From UBA1724 sp963611685 (GTDB lineage Bacteria; Verrucomicrobiota; Lentisphaeria; Oligosphaerales; Oligosphaeraceae): DNA of 9,818 nucleotides. Made by a program: the position numbers and the translations under genes. A model generated the notes under the pieces. It did no database searches, had not been told where the DNA came from, and saw only the letters and a list, made by a program, of their open reading frames with translations. The stretch lies in the NCBI GenBank assembly GCA_963611685.1, contig CAVDSU010000085.1, positions 1 through 9,818 of the forward strand, written 5' to 3'. This document shows positions 1-5,382 of this stretch, piece after piece. How positions within the stretch are numbered: position 1 is the stretch's first letter; each line of letters starts with the position of its first letter.

Positions 1-59
1 GGCGGAAGAGCGCCGCAGGCACCGCATAGACTAGCCACTAGCCACTGGCGCCTAGCCAC
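1..59 (+). repeat. Dispersed intergenic repeat, copy cut by window edge
   Basis: The first 59 bases recur exactly at 437-495. The shared block reads GGCGGAAGAGCGCC, then GCAGGCACCGCATAGACTAG, then a degenerate tandem of CTAGCCACT-like units. After base 59 the two copies drift: here a run rich in G (69-83) replaces the ordered module seen at 502-530, although a divergent GGGGC-AGA-GCCCC stem followed by CTTTGG is still recognisable at about 79-97. The left boundary lies outside the window. The unit contains many in-frame TAG triplets and no plausible reading frame, so it is non-coding. Function unknown. Confidence 0.85.
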
Positions 60-162
60 GAATTCGGTGGGGGGCGGGGGGGGCAGAGCCCCTTTGGCCG
101 CTCCACGGCGTGTCCCCTTTGCCGGGGCGTTTTGTGGGTAGGCGCATTTTTGTAGGAAGATC

Positions 163-268
163 TCCAAAGGACGGAGGGCTGCCGCCCCCGGACCCCCGCC
201 CCCGGACCCCCGCTTTAGTACTTAGCTGGCTAGTGGCTAGCTGCTAGTCTATAAGGTGCCGCAGGCGG
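163..268 (-). repeat. Composite dispersed repeat, inverted copy
   Basis: Read on the minus strand this stretch has the same module order as 437-530: a GCGGCACC/GCAGGCACC-like block (here the complement at 254-268), a TATAGACTAGC plus AGCCACTAGCC block (about 222-252), then GGGGGCGGCAGCC followed by CTCCGTCCTTTGGA (complement of 163-189). Between the last two modules it carries an extra direct duplication of 14 bp (184-197 and 198-211, unit GCCCCCGGACCCCC). It also contains AAGTACTAAA-like sequence matching the tail of the repeats at the right end of the window. The copy is therefore inverted relative to 437-530, with about 170 bp between them. No reading frame is convincing. Confidence 0.75.
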
Positions 269-270
269 CC

Positions 271-436
271 TTTTGCCCCGCCCATGCCGCCACCCTAAGA
301 ATTTCGGAGGCGGTGCGGGGGGCGCAAGCCCCTCCGTCCTTTGGATATTTCTGCCCAATCATAAACTTTTGCTTTCCCCATATGCCCCCGCCTAATTTCT
401 TCCGCCTAACGGCGGTAAGGTGCCGCCGCAACATGC
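271..436. other. Intergenic spacer with repeat module and hairpins
   Basis: No gene is supported here. The short frames that cross it are low-complexity and unlike any family I recognise. Positions 317-345 hold another copy of the module GGGGGGC-GCAA-GCCCC followed by TCCGTCCTTTGGA, including a 5-bp stem closed by a GCAA tetraloop. At 423-441 a perfect 7-bp GC stem (CCGCCGC, loop AACAT, GCGGCGG) sits directly in front of the repeat that begins at 437. The pair CTTCCGCC and GGCGGAAG encloses this hairpin as an outer 8-bp stem. Confidence 0.6.
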
Positions 437-530
437 GGCGGAAGAGCGCCGCAGGCACCGCATAGACTAGCCACTAGCCACTGGCGCCTAGCCACTCATT
501 CGGGGGGCGGCAGCCGCTCCGTCCTTTGGA
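437..530 (+). repeat. Composite dispersed repeat, forward copy
   Basis: Bases 437-495 repeat 1-59 exactly. Bases 502-530 are the inverted counterpart of 163-189 (GGGGGCGGCAGCC then CTCCGTCCTTTGGA, differing by about one base and a small indel). The CCTCC and GGAGG ends of that last part can pair across GTCCTTT. The unit is preceded by the GC hairpin at 423-441, the same hairpin-then-AAGAGCGCC order seen at 9741-9767. The short frames overlapping it are not credible genes. Confidence 0.8.
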
Positions 531-617
531 GGTCTTCGTCGGAAACGCCGCATCCGCGTCAATGCGGCAGGCGGCTTTTGGGGATTCCGTGGGGGAAACC
601 AAGTGTCCGGAAACGCG
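531..617. other. Intergenic, one small hairpin
   Basis: No gene is supported. A perfect 7-bp inverted repeat (GCCGCAT at 547-553 with ATGCGGC at 562-568, 8-nt loop) is the only structure I see. It shares the GCCGCAT word with the stronger hairpin at 618-658. Confidence 0.4.
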
Positions 618-658
618 TAAGGCCGCATTCCTTTTTTGTGTTTCGGAATGCGGCCTTA
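618..658 (-). terminator. Hairpin terminator downstream of tRNA-Ser
   Basis: A perfect 14-bp inverted repeat (618-631 with 645-658, 13-nt loop) begins 13 bases beyond the encoded CCA of the tRNA on the minus strand. On that strand it is followed by CGCGTTTCC, which is only a weak T tract, so termination could be leaky or mainly structural. The position right behind a single tRNA gene is what makes the call likely. Confidence 0.65.
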
Positions 659-671
659 TGGGGAAATGGGA

Positions 672-759
672 TGGCGGAGAGGCAGGGATTCGAACCCTGG
701 TTACCTTTCGGTAAACAGCATTTCCAGTGCTGCTCAATCGACCACTCTGACACCTCTCC
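672..759 (-). tRNA. tRNA-Ser (anticodon GGA)
   Basis: The minus strand folds as a class II tRNA. The acceptor stem is GGAGAGG (759-753) paired with CCTCTCC (682-676). The anticodon stem is CAGCA/TGCTG with loop CTGGAAA, placing anticodon GGA at 725-723. There is a long variable arm, TTACC-GAAA-GGTAA, as expected for serine. The T arm is CAGGG-TTCGAAT-CCCTG. The discriminator is G (675), the usual serine identity base, followed by a genomically encoded CCA (674-672). It reads UCC and UCU codons. It stands alone with a promoter at 777-804 and a hairpin at 618-658. No copy of its 3' end is visible elsewhere in the window, so I see no sign of use as an integration site. Confidence 0.97.
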
Positions 760-776
760 GGTGAGAAAGCGGGGTT

Positions 777-804
777 AAGATAACCACATTTTGCCGGATT
801 TCAA
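777..804 (-). promoter_or_regulatory. Sigma70-type promoter of tRNA-Ser
   Basis: On the minus strand TTGAAA (804-799) and TATCTT (782-777) are separated by 16 bp. They differ from TTGACA and TATAAT at one and two positions. The -10 box ends 17 bases before the tRNA 5' end, leaving a short leader. A/T-rich sequence with a T7 run lies just upstream (about 815-830) and could act as an UP element. Confidence 0.6.
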
Positions 805-1083
805 TAGTGTCAGCCGCGAATTTGAAAAAAAGGCTCATTGCTGGGGGGCGGGGCGGGGCGTTTTGTATTTGGGGCAGAGGGGATTTGGCGGTGTGATGGC
901 GGCGTGCATTTCTTTCGTGAAAAAGCCCCTGCGCCTCTCTCCGGGAAGGGAAACGGGCATTACAGTATCCACCGTTCTTTCCCGTAGGGAGATGACGCAG
1001 GAGAATTCCCCGTTGCGCCAGCCCGAAGGCCCCTTTCCCCGAGTCCCTTTGTACGAAACCATCTACACTCCTTCCCCTTCACT
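805..1083. other. Intergenic region upstream of pal, G-rich tract
   Basis: This spacer separates the divergent tRNA-Ser and pal genes. It contains clustered G runs (843-848, 850-853, 855-858, 871-874, 879-882) that could form a quadruplex on the plus strand. I find no convincing -35/-10 pair for pal. The last 25 bases before the pal ATG are pyrimidine-rich with no Shine-Dalgarno sequence. Short frames crossing the region resemble no known family. Confidence 0.5.
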
Positions 1084-1725
1084 ATGCGCCTGAATCGCAC
1101 TCTGAGTCTTCTGGCGGCCATCGTCGCCTGCGCCCTCCTCGCTACCTCCTGCACCAAGAAGCCCAAGATCGATCTGACCGGCGTGGTGCGGAACCCCAAT
1201 GCCCTGGGCGCGAACGGCTCCGCCAATGGCGCGGGATTCGGCGAGGACGGCTTTGTGCCCGCCGGCGCGGATGTGGCCGGCTTGGACGAGTTCGGCGAGA
1301 ATGGCGCCGCCATGGGGCCCTGGGAGGGCACTGACAAGCCCGCCGCCGGCGCCAATGGCGAGTCCGACTTCGTGAAGAATGGCCAGCGCTGGGACGGCGT
1401 GGTCTACTTCGGCTACGACCAGTCCGAGATCCAGGGCTCCGAGCGCGCGAAGCTGGATAGCCTGGCGCAGTTCCTGGTTGAGAATCCCAAGCTGGGCGTG
1501 GTGATCGAGGGACACACCGATGCCCGCGGCAGCGATGAGTACAACCGCGCGCTGGGCGAGCGCCGCGCGCTCTCCGTGCAGCAGTATCTCGGACTTTTGG
1601 GCGTGGCCGATGGACGGATGCAGACCCTCAGCTATGGCGAGGACCGCCCCGCAGTCGCCGATGCCGCCGAGGAGAGCCAGTATAAGCTGAACCGCCGCGC
1701 GGAGTTCGTGATCGGCGAGCTCTAG
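1084..1725 (+). CDS. pal: Peptidoglycan-associated lipoprotein (Pal, OmpA-C domain)
   Basis: 213 aa. An outer-membrane lipoprotein that ties the outer membrane to peptidoglycan as part of the Tol-Pal system. Residues 1-23 are a type II signal peptide (MRLNRTLS, hydrophobic core, then LLATSC with lipid-modified Cys23). A Gly/Ala/Asp-rich low-complexity linker follows (about 30-100), longer than in E. coli Pal. The OmpA-like domain (about 104-210) starts VYFGYDQSEI and carries the peptidoglycan-binding signature HTDARGSDEYNRALGERRA (144-162), with D146 and R161 in the positions expected to contact diaminopimelate. The family's NRRAEFVI motif closes it. No tolQRAB or cpoB is adjacent, so assignment to Tol-Pal rests on the domain and not on context; a generic OmpA-family lipoprotein is the alternative. 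The ATG has a CT-rich leader and no SD. Confidence 0.9.
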   Translation: MRLNRTLSLLAAIVACALLATSCTKKPKIDLTGVVRNPNALGANGSANGAGFGEDGFVPAGADVAGLDEFGENGAAMGPWEGTDKPAAGANGESDFVKNGQRWDGVVYFGYDQSEIQGSERAKLDSLAQFLVENPKLGVVIEGHTDARGSDEYNRALGERRALSVQQYLGLLGVADGRMQTLSYGEDRPAVADAAEESQYKLNRRAEFVIGEL

Positions 1726-1755
1726 TCTCGATTCTTCCTTCCCCTCATTTCCCCG

Positions 1756-1819
1756 CTCCTCCGCAGATAATCGCGGGAGGAGTGATTTGCGCCCCTCTTC
1801 GGAATTACGGAGAGGGGCG
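1756..1819 (+). terminator. Two tandem hairpins after pal
   Basis: Hairpin one pairs CTCCTCCGC (1756-1764) with GCGGGAGGAG (1773-1782), with one bulged G and an 8-nt loop. Hairpin two is a perfect 9-bp stem, CGCCCCTCT (1790-1798) with AGAGGGGCG (1811-1819), 12-nt loop, followed by the modestly T-rich CTTCTTCC. Neither has a strong U tract, so this is a terminator or attenuator candidate, not a certain one. Its presence argues that the downstream coding frame, which is open back to a TTG at 1787, does not really start before the hairpins. Confidence 0.5.
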
Positions 1820-1942
1820 GCTTCTTCCTGGAATGGTGGCGCTGCTTGGCGTCGCGGTCGCTGGGAATGCCCTGAAGGGGGGAGGGGGAGCGACAAGAAC
1901 TATTTTTGCGTTTTTCTGATATTTGCCGTGGAGAAGAATTCC

Positions 1943-3265
1943 GTGGAGAGCCCCGCCTGCGATGGAGTGATCGATGTCTGCGCCGCCGTGGTCTTCCGGG
2001 AGGGGCGGTTGCTTCTAGCCACGCGGCGTCCCGGCAGCCGCGGCGAGGGCCGTTGGGAGTTCCCTGGCGGCAAATGCGAGCCGGGCGAGAGTCTCGAGGA
2101 GACCATCCGGCGGGAGTTGCGCGAGGAACTCGCCTTCCCCGTGACCTGCGCAACCCCCGTGGCGACCTTCTCCCGACCCGCCTCCGAGAACGCACCCGCA
2201 ATCCGGCTGCATTTCCTGCTGTGCCAGGCGCCCGCCGACGCAGAGCCCATTCCCCAGGAGGGACAGGAGTGCCGCTGGCATACCCCCGTGGAGTGGGATT
2301 CCCTGGATCTGATGCCCACGGACCGGCGCTTCCTGGAAGAATACCGCGAGGAACTCCGCGGCCTCTCCCTGGAGACGCGCCTACCCTTCGATCCCGCCTC
2401 TGGACGACTCCCCCTCTGGCTCAAGAGCCCCTTCCAGGGCGGCGAACAGCGCCGTGAGATGCGGCAGCTTTTGCGGGAGGGCGGACTGCATACCGTCTGC
2501 GAAGGCGCAAAGTGCCCCAATCGCTGCCAGTGCTGGAAGCAGCGCACCGCGACCTTCATGATTTTGGGCGATGTCTGCACCCGCGCATGCCGCTTCTGCT
2601 CCGTGAACCACGGCCGCCCCACACCGGTGGATCCCGACGAGGCCCGCAAGGTCGCCAAGAGCGTCCAGGAGCTGGGCCTCAAATACGCGGTGGTCACCTG
2701 CGTGACCCGCGATGACCTCCCCGATGGCGGCGCCTCCGCCATGGCCGAGGTGATTCGCGCAATCCGCCAAGAGTCCCCCGATACCCTGGTGGAGGTCCTT
2801 ACCAGCGACTACCATGGCGATTTTGCCGCCCTGGACAAGGTCCTGTCGGCCGCTCCCGCCGTCTTCGGACACAACCTGGAGACCGTGGAACGGCTCTCTC
2901 CCAGCGTCCGGAGCGTGGCGACCTATCGCGGAAGCCTAGCTGTCCTGAAATACGCCTCCGAACACGCTCCCGCGGGCACGGTGGTGAAGAGCGGCATGAT
3001 GCTGGGGCTGGGCGAGAATGACGACGACATCCGCCAGGCCCTGCGGGATCTGCGGGAGGCCGGCGTCTCCCTGGTGACTCTGGGACAGTATCTCCAGCCC
3101 ACTCCCGCACAACTCCCCGTGGCGCGCTTCATCCCACCCTCCGAATTCCTCCAATGGCGGCGATACGCCGAGGAGGAGCTGGGATTCGCCCGCGCGGTCT
3201 GCGGCCCCCTGGTCCGGAGCTCCTACATGGCCGGAGACGCCTACCGCCGCATGACCGGACGATAA
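1943..3265 (+). CDS. lipA: NUDIX hydrolase-lipoyl synthase fusion protein
   Basis: About 440 aa from GTG 1943, chosen because GGAG (1930-1933) lies 9 nt upstream. GTG 1928 is an in-frame alternative; extension to TTG 1787 would cross the hairpins. Residues about 9-135 are a MutT-like NUDIX domain: WEFPGGK (38-44), then the NUDIX box with G43, E49, R57, E58, E61, E62. The usual Gly near the box end is Ala64. Residues about 150-440 are a complete lipoyl synthase, the radical-SAM enzyme that inserts two sulfurs into protein-bound octanoyl groups. Its auxiliary cluster motif is CX4CX5C (C186, C191, C197), the radical-SAM motif is CTRACRFC (C212, C216, C219), and the C-terminal RSSY (425-428) supplies the serine ligand. 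Typical LipA is about 300 aa and ends where this does. The LipA half is near-certain by motifs; the NUDIX substrate is unknown. No lipB is nearby. hpt follows after 66 bp. Confidence 0.9.
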   Translation: MESPACDGVIDVCAAVVFREGRLLLATRRPGSRGEGRWEFPGGKCEPGESLEETIRRELREELAFPVTCATPVATFSRPASENAPAIRLHFLLCQAPADAEPIPQEGQECRWHTPVEWDSLDLMPTDRRFLEEYREELRGLSLETRLPFDPASGRLPLWLKSPFQGGEQRREMRQLLREGGLHTVCEGAKCPNRCQCWKQRTATFMILGDVCTRACRFCSVNHGRPTPVDPDEARKVAKSVQELGLKYAVVTCVTRDDLPDGGASAMAEVIRAIRQESPDTLVEVLTSDYHGDFAALDKVLSAAPAVFGHNLETVERLSPSVRSVATYRGSLAVLKYASEHAPAGTVVKSGMMLGLGENDDDIRQALRDLREAGVSLVTLGQYLQPTPAQLPVARFIPPSEFLQWRRYAEEELGFARAVCGPLVRSSYMAGDAYRRMTGR

Positions 3266-3331
3266 CACACTCCCTTTTCCTGTCTTAATCCGCTTTTTCT
3301 CCCCAATAAACCCCTTCGATTCCCCACTACA

Positions 3332-3859
3332 ATGAAGATTGTTCTCACTCAGGAGCAGATCCAGGCCCGCATCCAGGAAATGGCCGACGAAATCAATCGC
3401 GCCTACGAGGGACAGCCCTACACCGTCATGGCACTGCTTAACGGCGCATGCTACTTCGCCGTCGATCTGACGCGGCACCTGAAGGGCGATTTCATCCTGG
3501 ACTCCGTCCTGGTCTCCAGCTATGTGGACGACAAGTCCACCGGCAAGATCACCATGCGCGGCACCCCCAAGCGCCCCGTGGCAGGGCGCCATGTGCTGCT
3601 GGTGGACGAGGTGCTCGATACCGCCCTGACCCTCTCTTCCATCCGCCGGCACTTCCAGGAGCAGGACGCCGTGGACGTGAAGACCTGCGTGCTCGTCCAG
3701 AAGGACCGCCCCCTCCACCCCCTCGCCAAGGACTTCACCGCCGAGTGGGTCGGCTTCCGCATGCCCGACCGCTTCCTCATCGGTTGCGGAATGGACTACA
3801 ATGAGCGCTTCCGCCAGCTGCCCTACATCGCCGAAATGGAGCCCGCGGACCTGAAATGA
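3332..3859 (+). CDS. hpt: Hypoxanthine phosphoribosyltransferase
   Basis: 175 aa, normal length for bacterial Hpt. Purine salvage: transfers phosphoribose from PRPP to hypoxanthine (and possibly guanine) in the cytoplasm. Visible family features are ALLNGACYFAVDL (34-46, the LxGxxxF region), SSY (62-64), the PRPP loop VLLVDEVLDTALTL (88-101), the base-binding Lys in LVQKDRP (K124), and WVGFRMPDRFLIGCGMDY (139-156), close to the human HGPRT segment with FVGFEIPD. The PRPP loop departs from the usual E-D-x-x-D-T-G-x-T: D92-E93 replaces Glu-Asp and Ala98 replaces Gly. The ATG is preceded by a CT-rich leader without SD. The stop overlaps the murD start (ATGA), implying translational coupling. Confidence 0.9.
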   Translation: MKIVLTQEQIQARIQEMADEINRAYEGQPYTVMALLNGACYFAVDLTRHLKGDFILDSVLVSSYVDDKSTGKITMRGTPKRPVAGRHVLLVDEVLDTALTLSSIRRHFQEQDAVDVKTCVLVQKDRPLHPLAKDFTAEWVGFRMPDRFLIGCGMDYNERFRQLPYIAEMEPADLK

Positions 3860-5301
3860 TTCCGGAGTCCTTGTCAGGAAAGACGGTCCTCGTGCTGGGG
3901 GCCGGGAAGAGCGGCCGCGCCGCCGCGCGCCTGGCCGCCTCCCGTGGCGCCCACGCGATCCTCGTCGATGGCGCCGCGGAGGACAGCGCTCCCGCCGATA
4001 GCGCGCAGTTGGGGGAGGCGGGCGTCTCCGTCCGTTGGGGATGCCACGACTGCCTCTGGGCGGGTGACGAGAAGATCGACCTCGTGGTGGTTTCTCCCGG
4101 CATTCCCCTGGGAAGCGCCCTGCATCGCATGGGGGAATCCACGGGCGCGCCCCTGGTGGGCGAGCTGGAATTTGGCGCCTCCTTCCTGACGTGCCTCATC
4201 CTGGCGGTCACCGGCACCAACGGCAAGACCACCACCACCGAACTCCTGACGGCCTGCCTGAAAGGCGCCGGATTCTCCGCCTTGTCCGCCGGAAATATCG
4301 GCGTGCCGCTCTCCCAGATTGCCCTGGAGCCGCCCGCGGCGCTGGATTACCTGGTGCTCGAGGTCAGCAGCTTCCAGCTGGAACACGCCGCGAGCCTCCG
4401 CCCCGCAGGCGCAATCCTCCTGAATGTGACGCCCGATCACCTGGATCGGCACGGCTCGCTGGAGGCCTACACCGCCCTGAAGGCGTCCCTCCTGGAACGC
4501 GTCCCCGCCTCCGGCACCGTCGTCTATCACGCCGCCCTGGAGGAACACCTCCATCTGGCCGAAGGCGTGCAACGCGCGCGGCTTTGGCTGCGGGGCGAGG
4601 AGCCCACGCGTCTCGCGGAGCGCCCCCATGCGGAGGAGTGGCGGATTTGTGCGGAGGGCATCCGGCATCTGGGGGCTTCTGGCGCGGAGGAGCTGGCGCT
4701 CTCCCGGGCTTCCCTGCGAATGCAGGGCAGCCACAACCTGGCAAATGCCGCGGCGGTGGTCGCAATGCTCTCTTCCCTGGGAATCCCCTTGGAAAAATAC
4801 CGCCCGGCGCTCTCCAATTTCCAGTGCGGACCCCACCGCATCCAGCTGGTGCGCGAACGCAACGAGGTCCTCTTTGTGGACGACTCGAAGGCCACCGATG
4901 TGGACGCCATGATCCAGGCGTTGCGCACCCTGGGTCCCATGGCCGGAAAGGGCATCCATCTGATTGCCGGCGGCCTGGCTAAGGGATGCTCCCTGGGGGA
5001 AGCCGAACCGGAAATCAGAATGTATGTTAAGACCGCATTCCTCATAGGGGAAAGTGGTCCCCGCCTGGCGGAATCCTGGGGGAACTGGACGCAGTGCCAC
5101 GCCTGCGCTTCCCTGGAGGAGGCGGTCGCCTTGGCCGCCAATGCCGCTTCCCCCCGCGAACTGGTCCTCCTCTCTCCCGGTTGCGCAAGCATGGATATGT
5201 TCCGCTCCTACGCGGAACGCGGCGAAAGATTCGCCGCCGCCGTGGACGCGCTGGATGACGCGCACGCGTGCGCACGCCCGGGCGTCGGCGATGACCCATG
5301 A
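3856..5301 (+). CDS. murD: UDP-N-acetylmuramoyl-L-alanine--D-glutamate ligase
   Basis: 481 aa. Cytoplasmic ATP-dependent Mur ligase that adds D-Glu to UDP-MurNAc-L-Ala in peptidoglycan synthesis. Residues about 8-100 form the N-terminal UDP-binding fold (VLVLGAGKSG). The central ATPase domain has the P-loop GTNGKTTT (120-127), EVSSFQLE (169-176), NVTPDHLDRHGS (190-201), and the Lys that is normally carbamylated (K209, in EAYTALK). HNLANAAAVVAM precedes the C-terminal domain, which carries FVDDSKATDVDA, LLSPGCASMDMF and YAERGERF. The protein ends in an extra Ala/Asp/Gly-rich tail of about 20 residues beyond the usual family end. The start overlaps hpt by 4 bp. It lies outside any mur/fts cluster, so its partners MurC/E/F must be elsewhere. 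Confidence 0.96.
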   Translation: MIPESLSGKTVLVLGAGKSGRAAARLAASRGAHAILVDGAAEDSAPADSAQLGEAGVSVRWGCHDCLWAGDEKIDLVVVSPGIPLGSALHRMGESTGAPLVGELEFGASFLTCLILAVTGTNGKTTTTELLTACLKGAGFSALSAGNIGVPLSQIALEPPAALDYLVLEVSSFQLEHAASLRPAGAILLNVTPDHLDRHGSLEAYTALKASLLERVPASGTVVYHAALEEHLHLAEGVQRARLWLRGEEPTRLAERPHAEEWRICAEGIRHLGASGAEELALSRASLRMQGSHNLANAAAVVAMLSSLGIPLEKYRPALSNFQCGPHRIQLVRERNEVLFVDDSKATDVDAMIQALRTLGPMAGKGIHLIAGGLAKGCSLGEAEPEIRMYVKTAFLIGESGPRLAESWGNWTQCHACASLEEAVALAANAASPRELVLLSPGCASMDMFRSYAERGERFAAAVDALDDAHACARPGVGDDP

Positions 5302-5370
5302 GGAATCCGCTCCTTTTTTTACGCCTTTCAAAACGCCTTCTCTCTCCTACCCTCAACTTCACAATATCAC

Positions 5371-5375
5371 AGGAA
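5371..5375 (+). promoter_or_regulatory. Ribosome binding site of LysM lipoprotein gene
   Basis: AGGAA sits 7 nt before the ATG at 5383. It selects that ATG over the second in-frame ATG at 5389. It contrasts with pal, hpt and the EamA gene, which have no SD. Confidence 0.5.
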
Positions 5376-5382
5376 ACGGACG

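Noticed and set aside
360..441. Integron attC site, suggested by GCCTAAC-like words and nested inverted repeats
   Set aside because: There is no matching core-site pair with the right geometry, no integrase, and no cassette genes.
1..530. CRISPR array
   Set aside because: Repeats differ in length, spacing and orientation, and no regular spacer of 30-40 bp or cas gene is present.
672..759. tRNA-Ser as an integration site for a mobile island
   Set aside because: No integrase, no duplicated tRNA 3' end, and only repeats and housekeeping genes are nearby.
249..778. Short frames of 60-90 codons in the left repeat region
   Set aside because: They run through repeats, hairpins and the tRNA gene, lack ribosome sites and match no family.
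960..1896. Minus-strand frames across pal (131 and 277 codons)
   Set aside because: The plus-strand frame is a clear Pal with lipobox and OmpA signature; the antisense frames resemble nothing.
1787..1942. N-terminal extension of the NUDIX-LipA protein from TTG 1787
   Set aside because: It crosses the hairpin at 1790-1819 and an AT-rich island, begins at a rare start without SD, and adds residues unlike any NUDIX N-terminus.
3300..3334. -10 box TACAAT overlapping the hpt start codon
   Set aside because: Transcription would begin inside the gene, and no -35 element is visible. Co-transcription with lipA is more likely.
3874..5331. Long open frame antisense to murD (485 codons), and similar ones antisense to the LysM gene and fba
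   Set aside because: They mirror the codon structure of the GC-rich sense genes, have repetitive Gly/Ala/His-rich composition and no recognisable domain. They are by-products of the strong codon bias.
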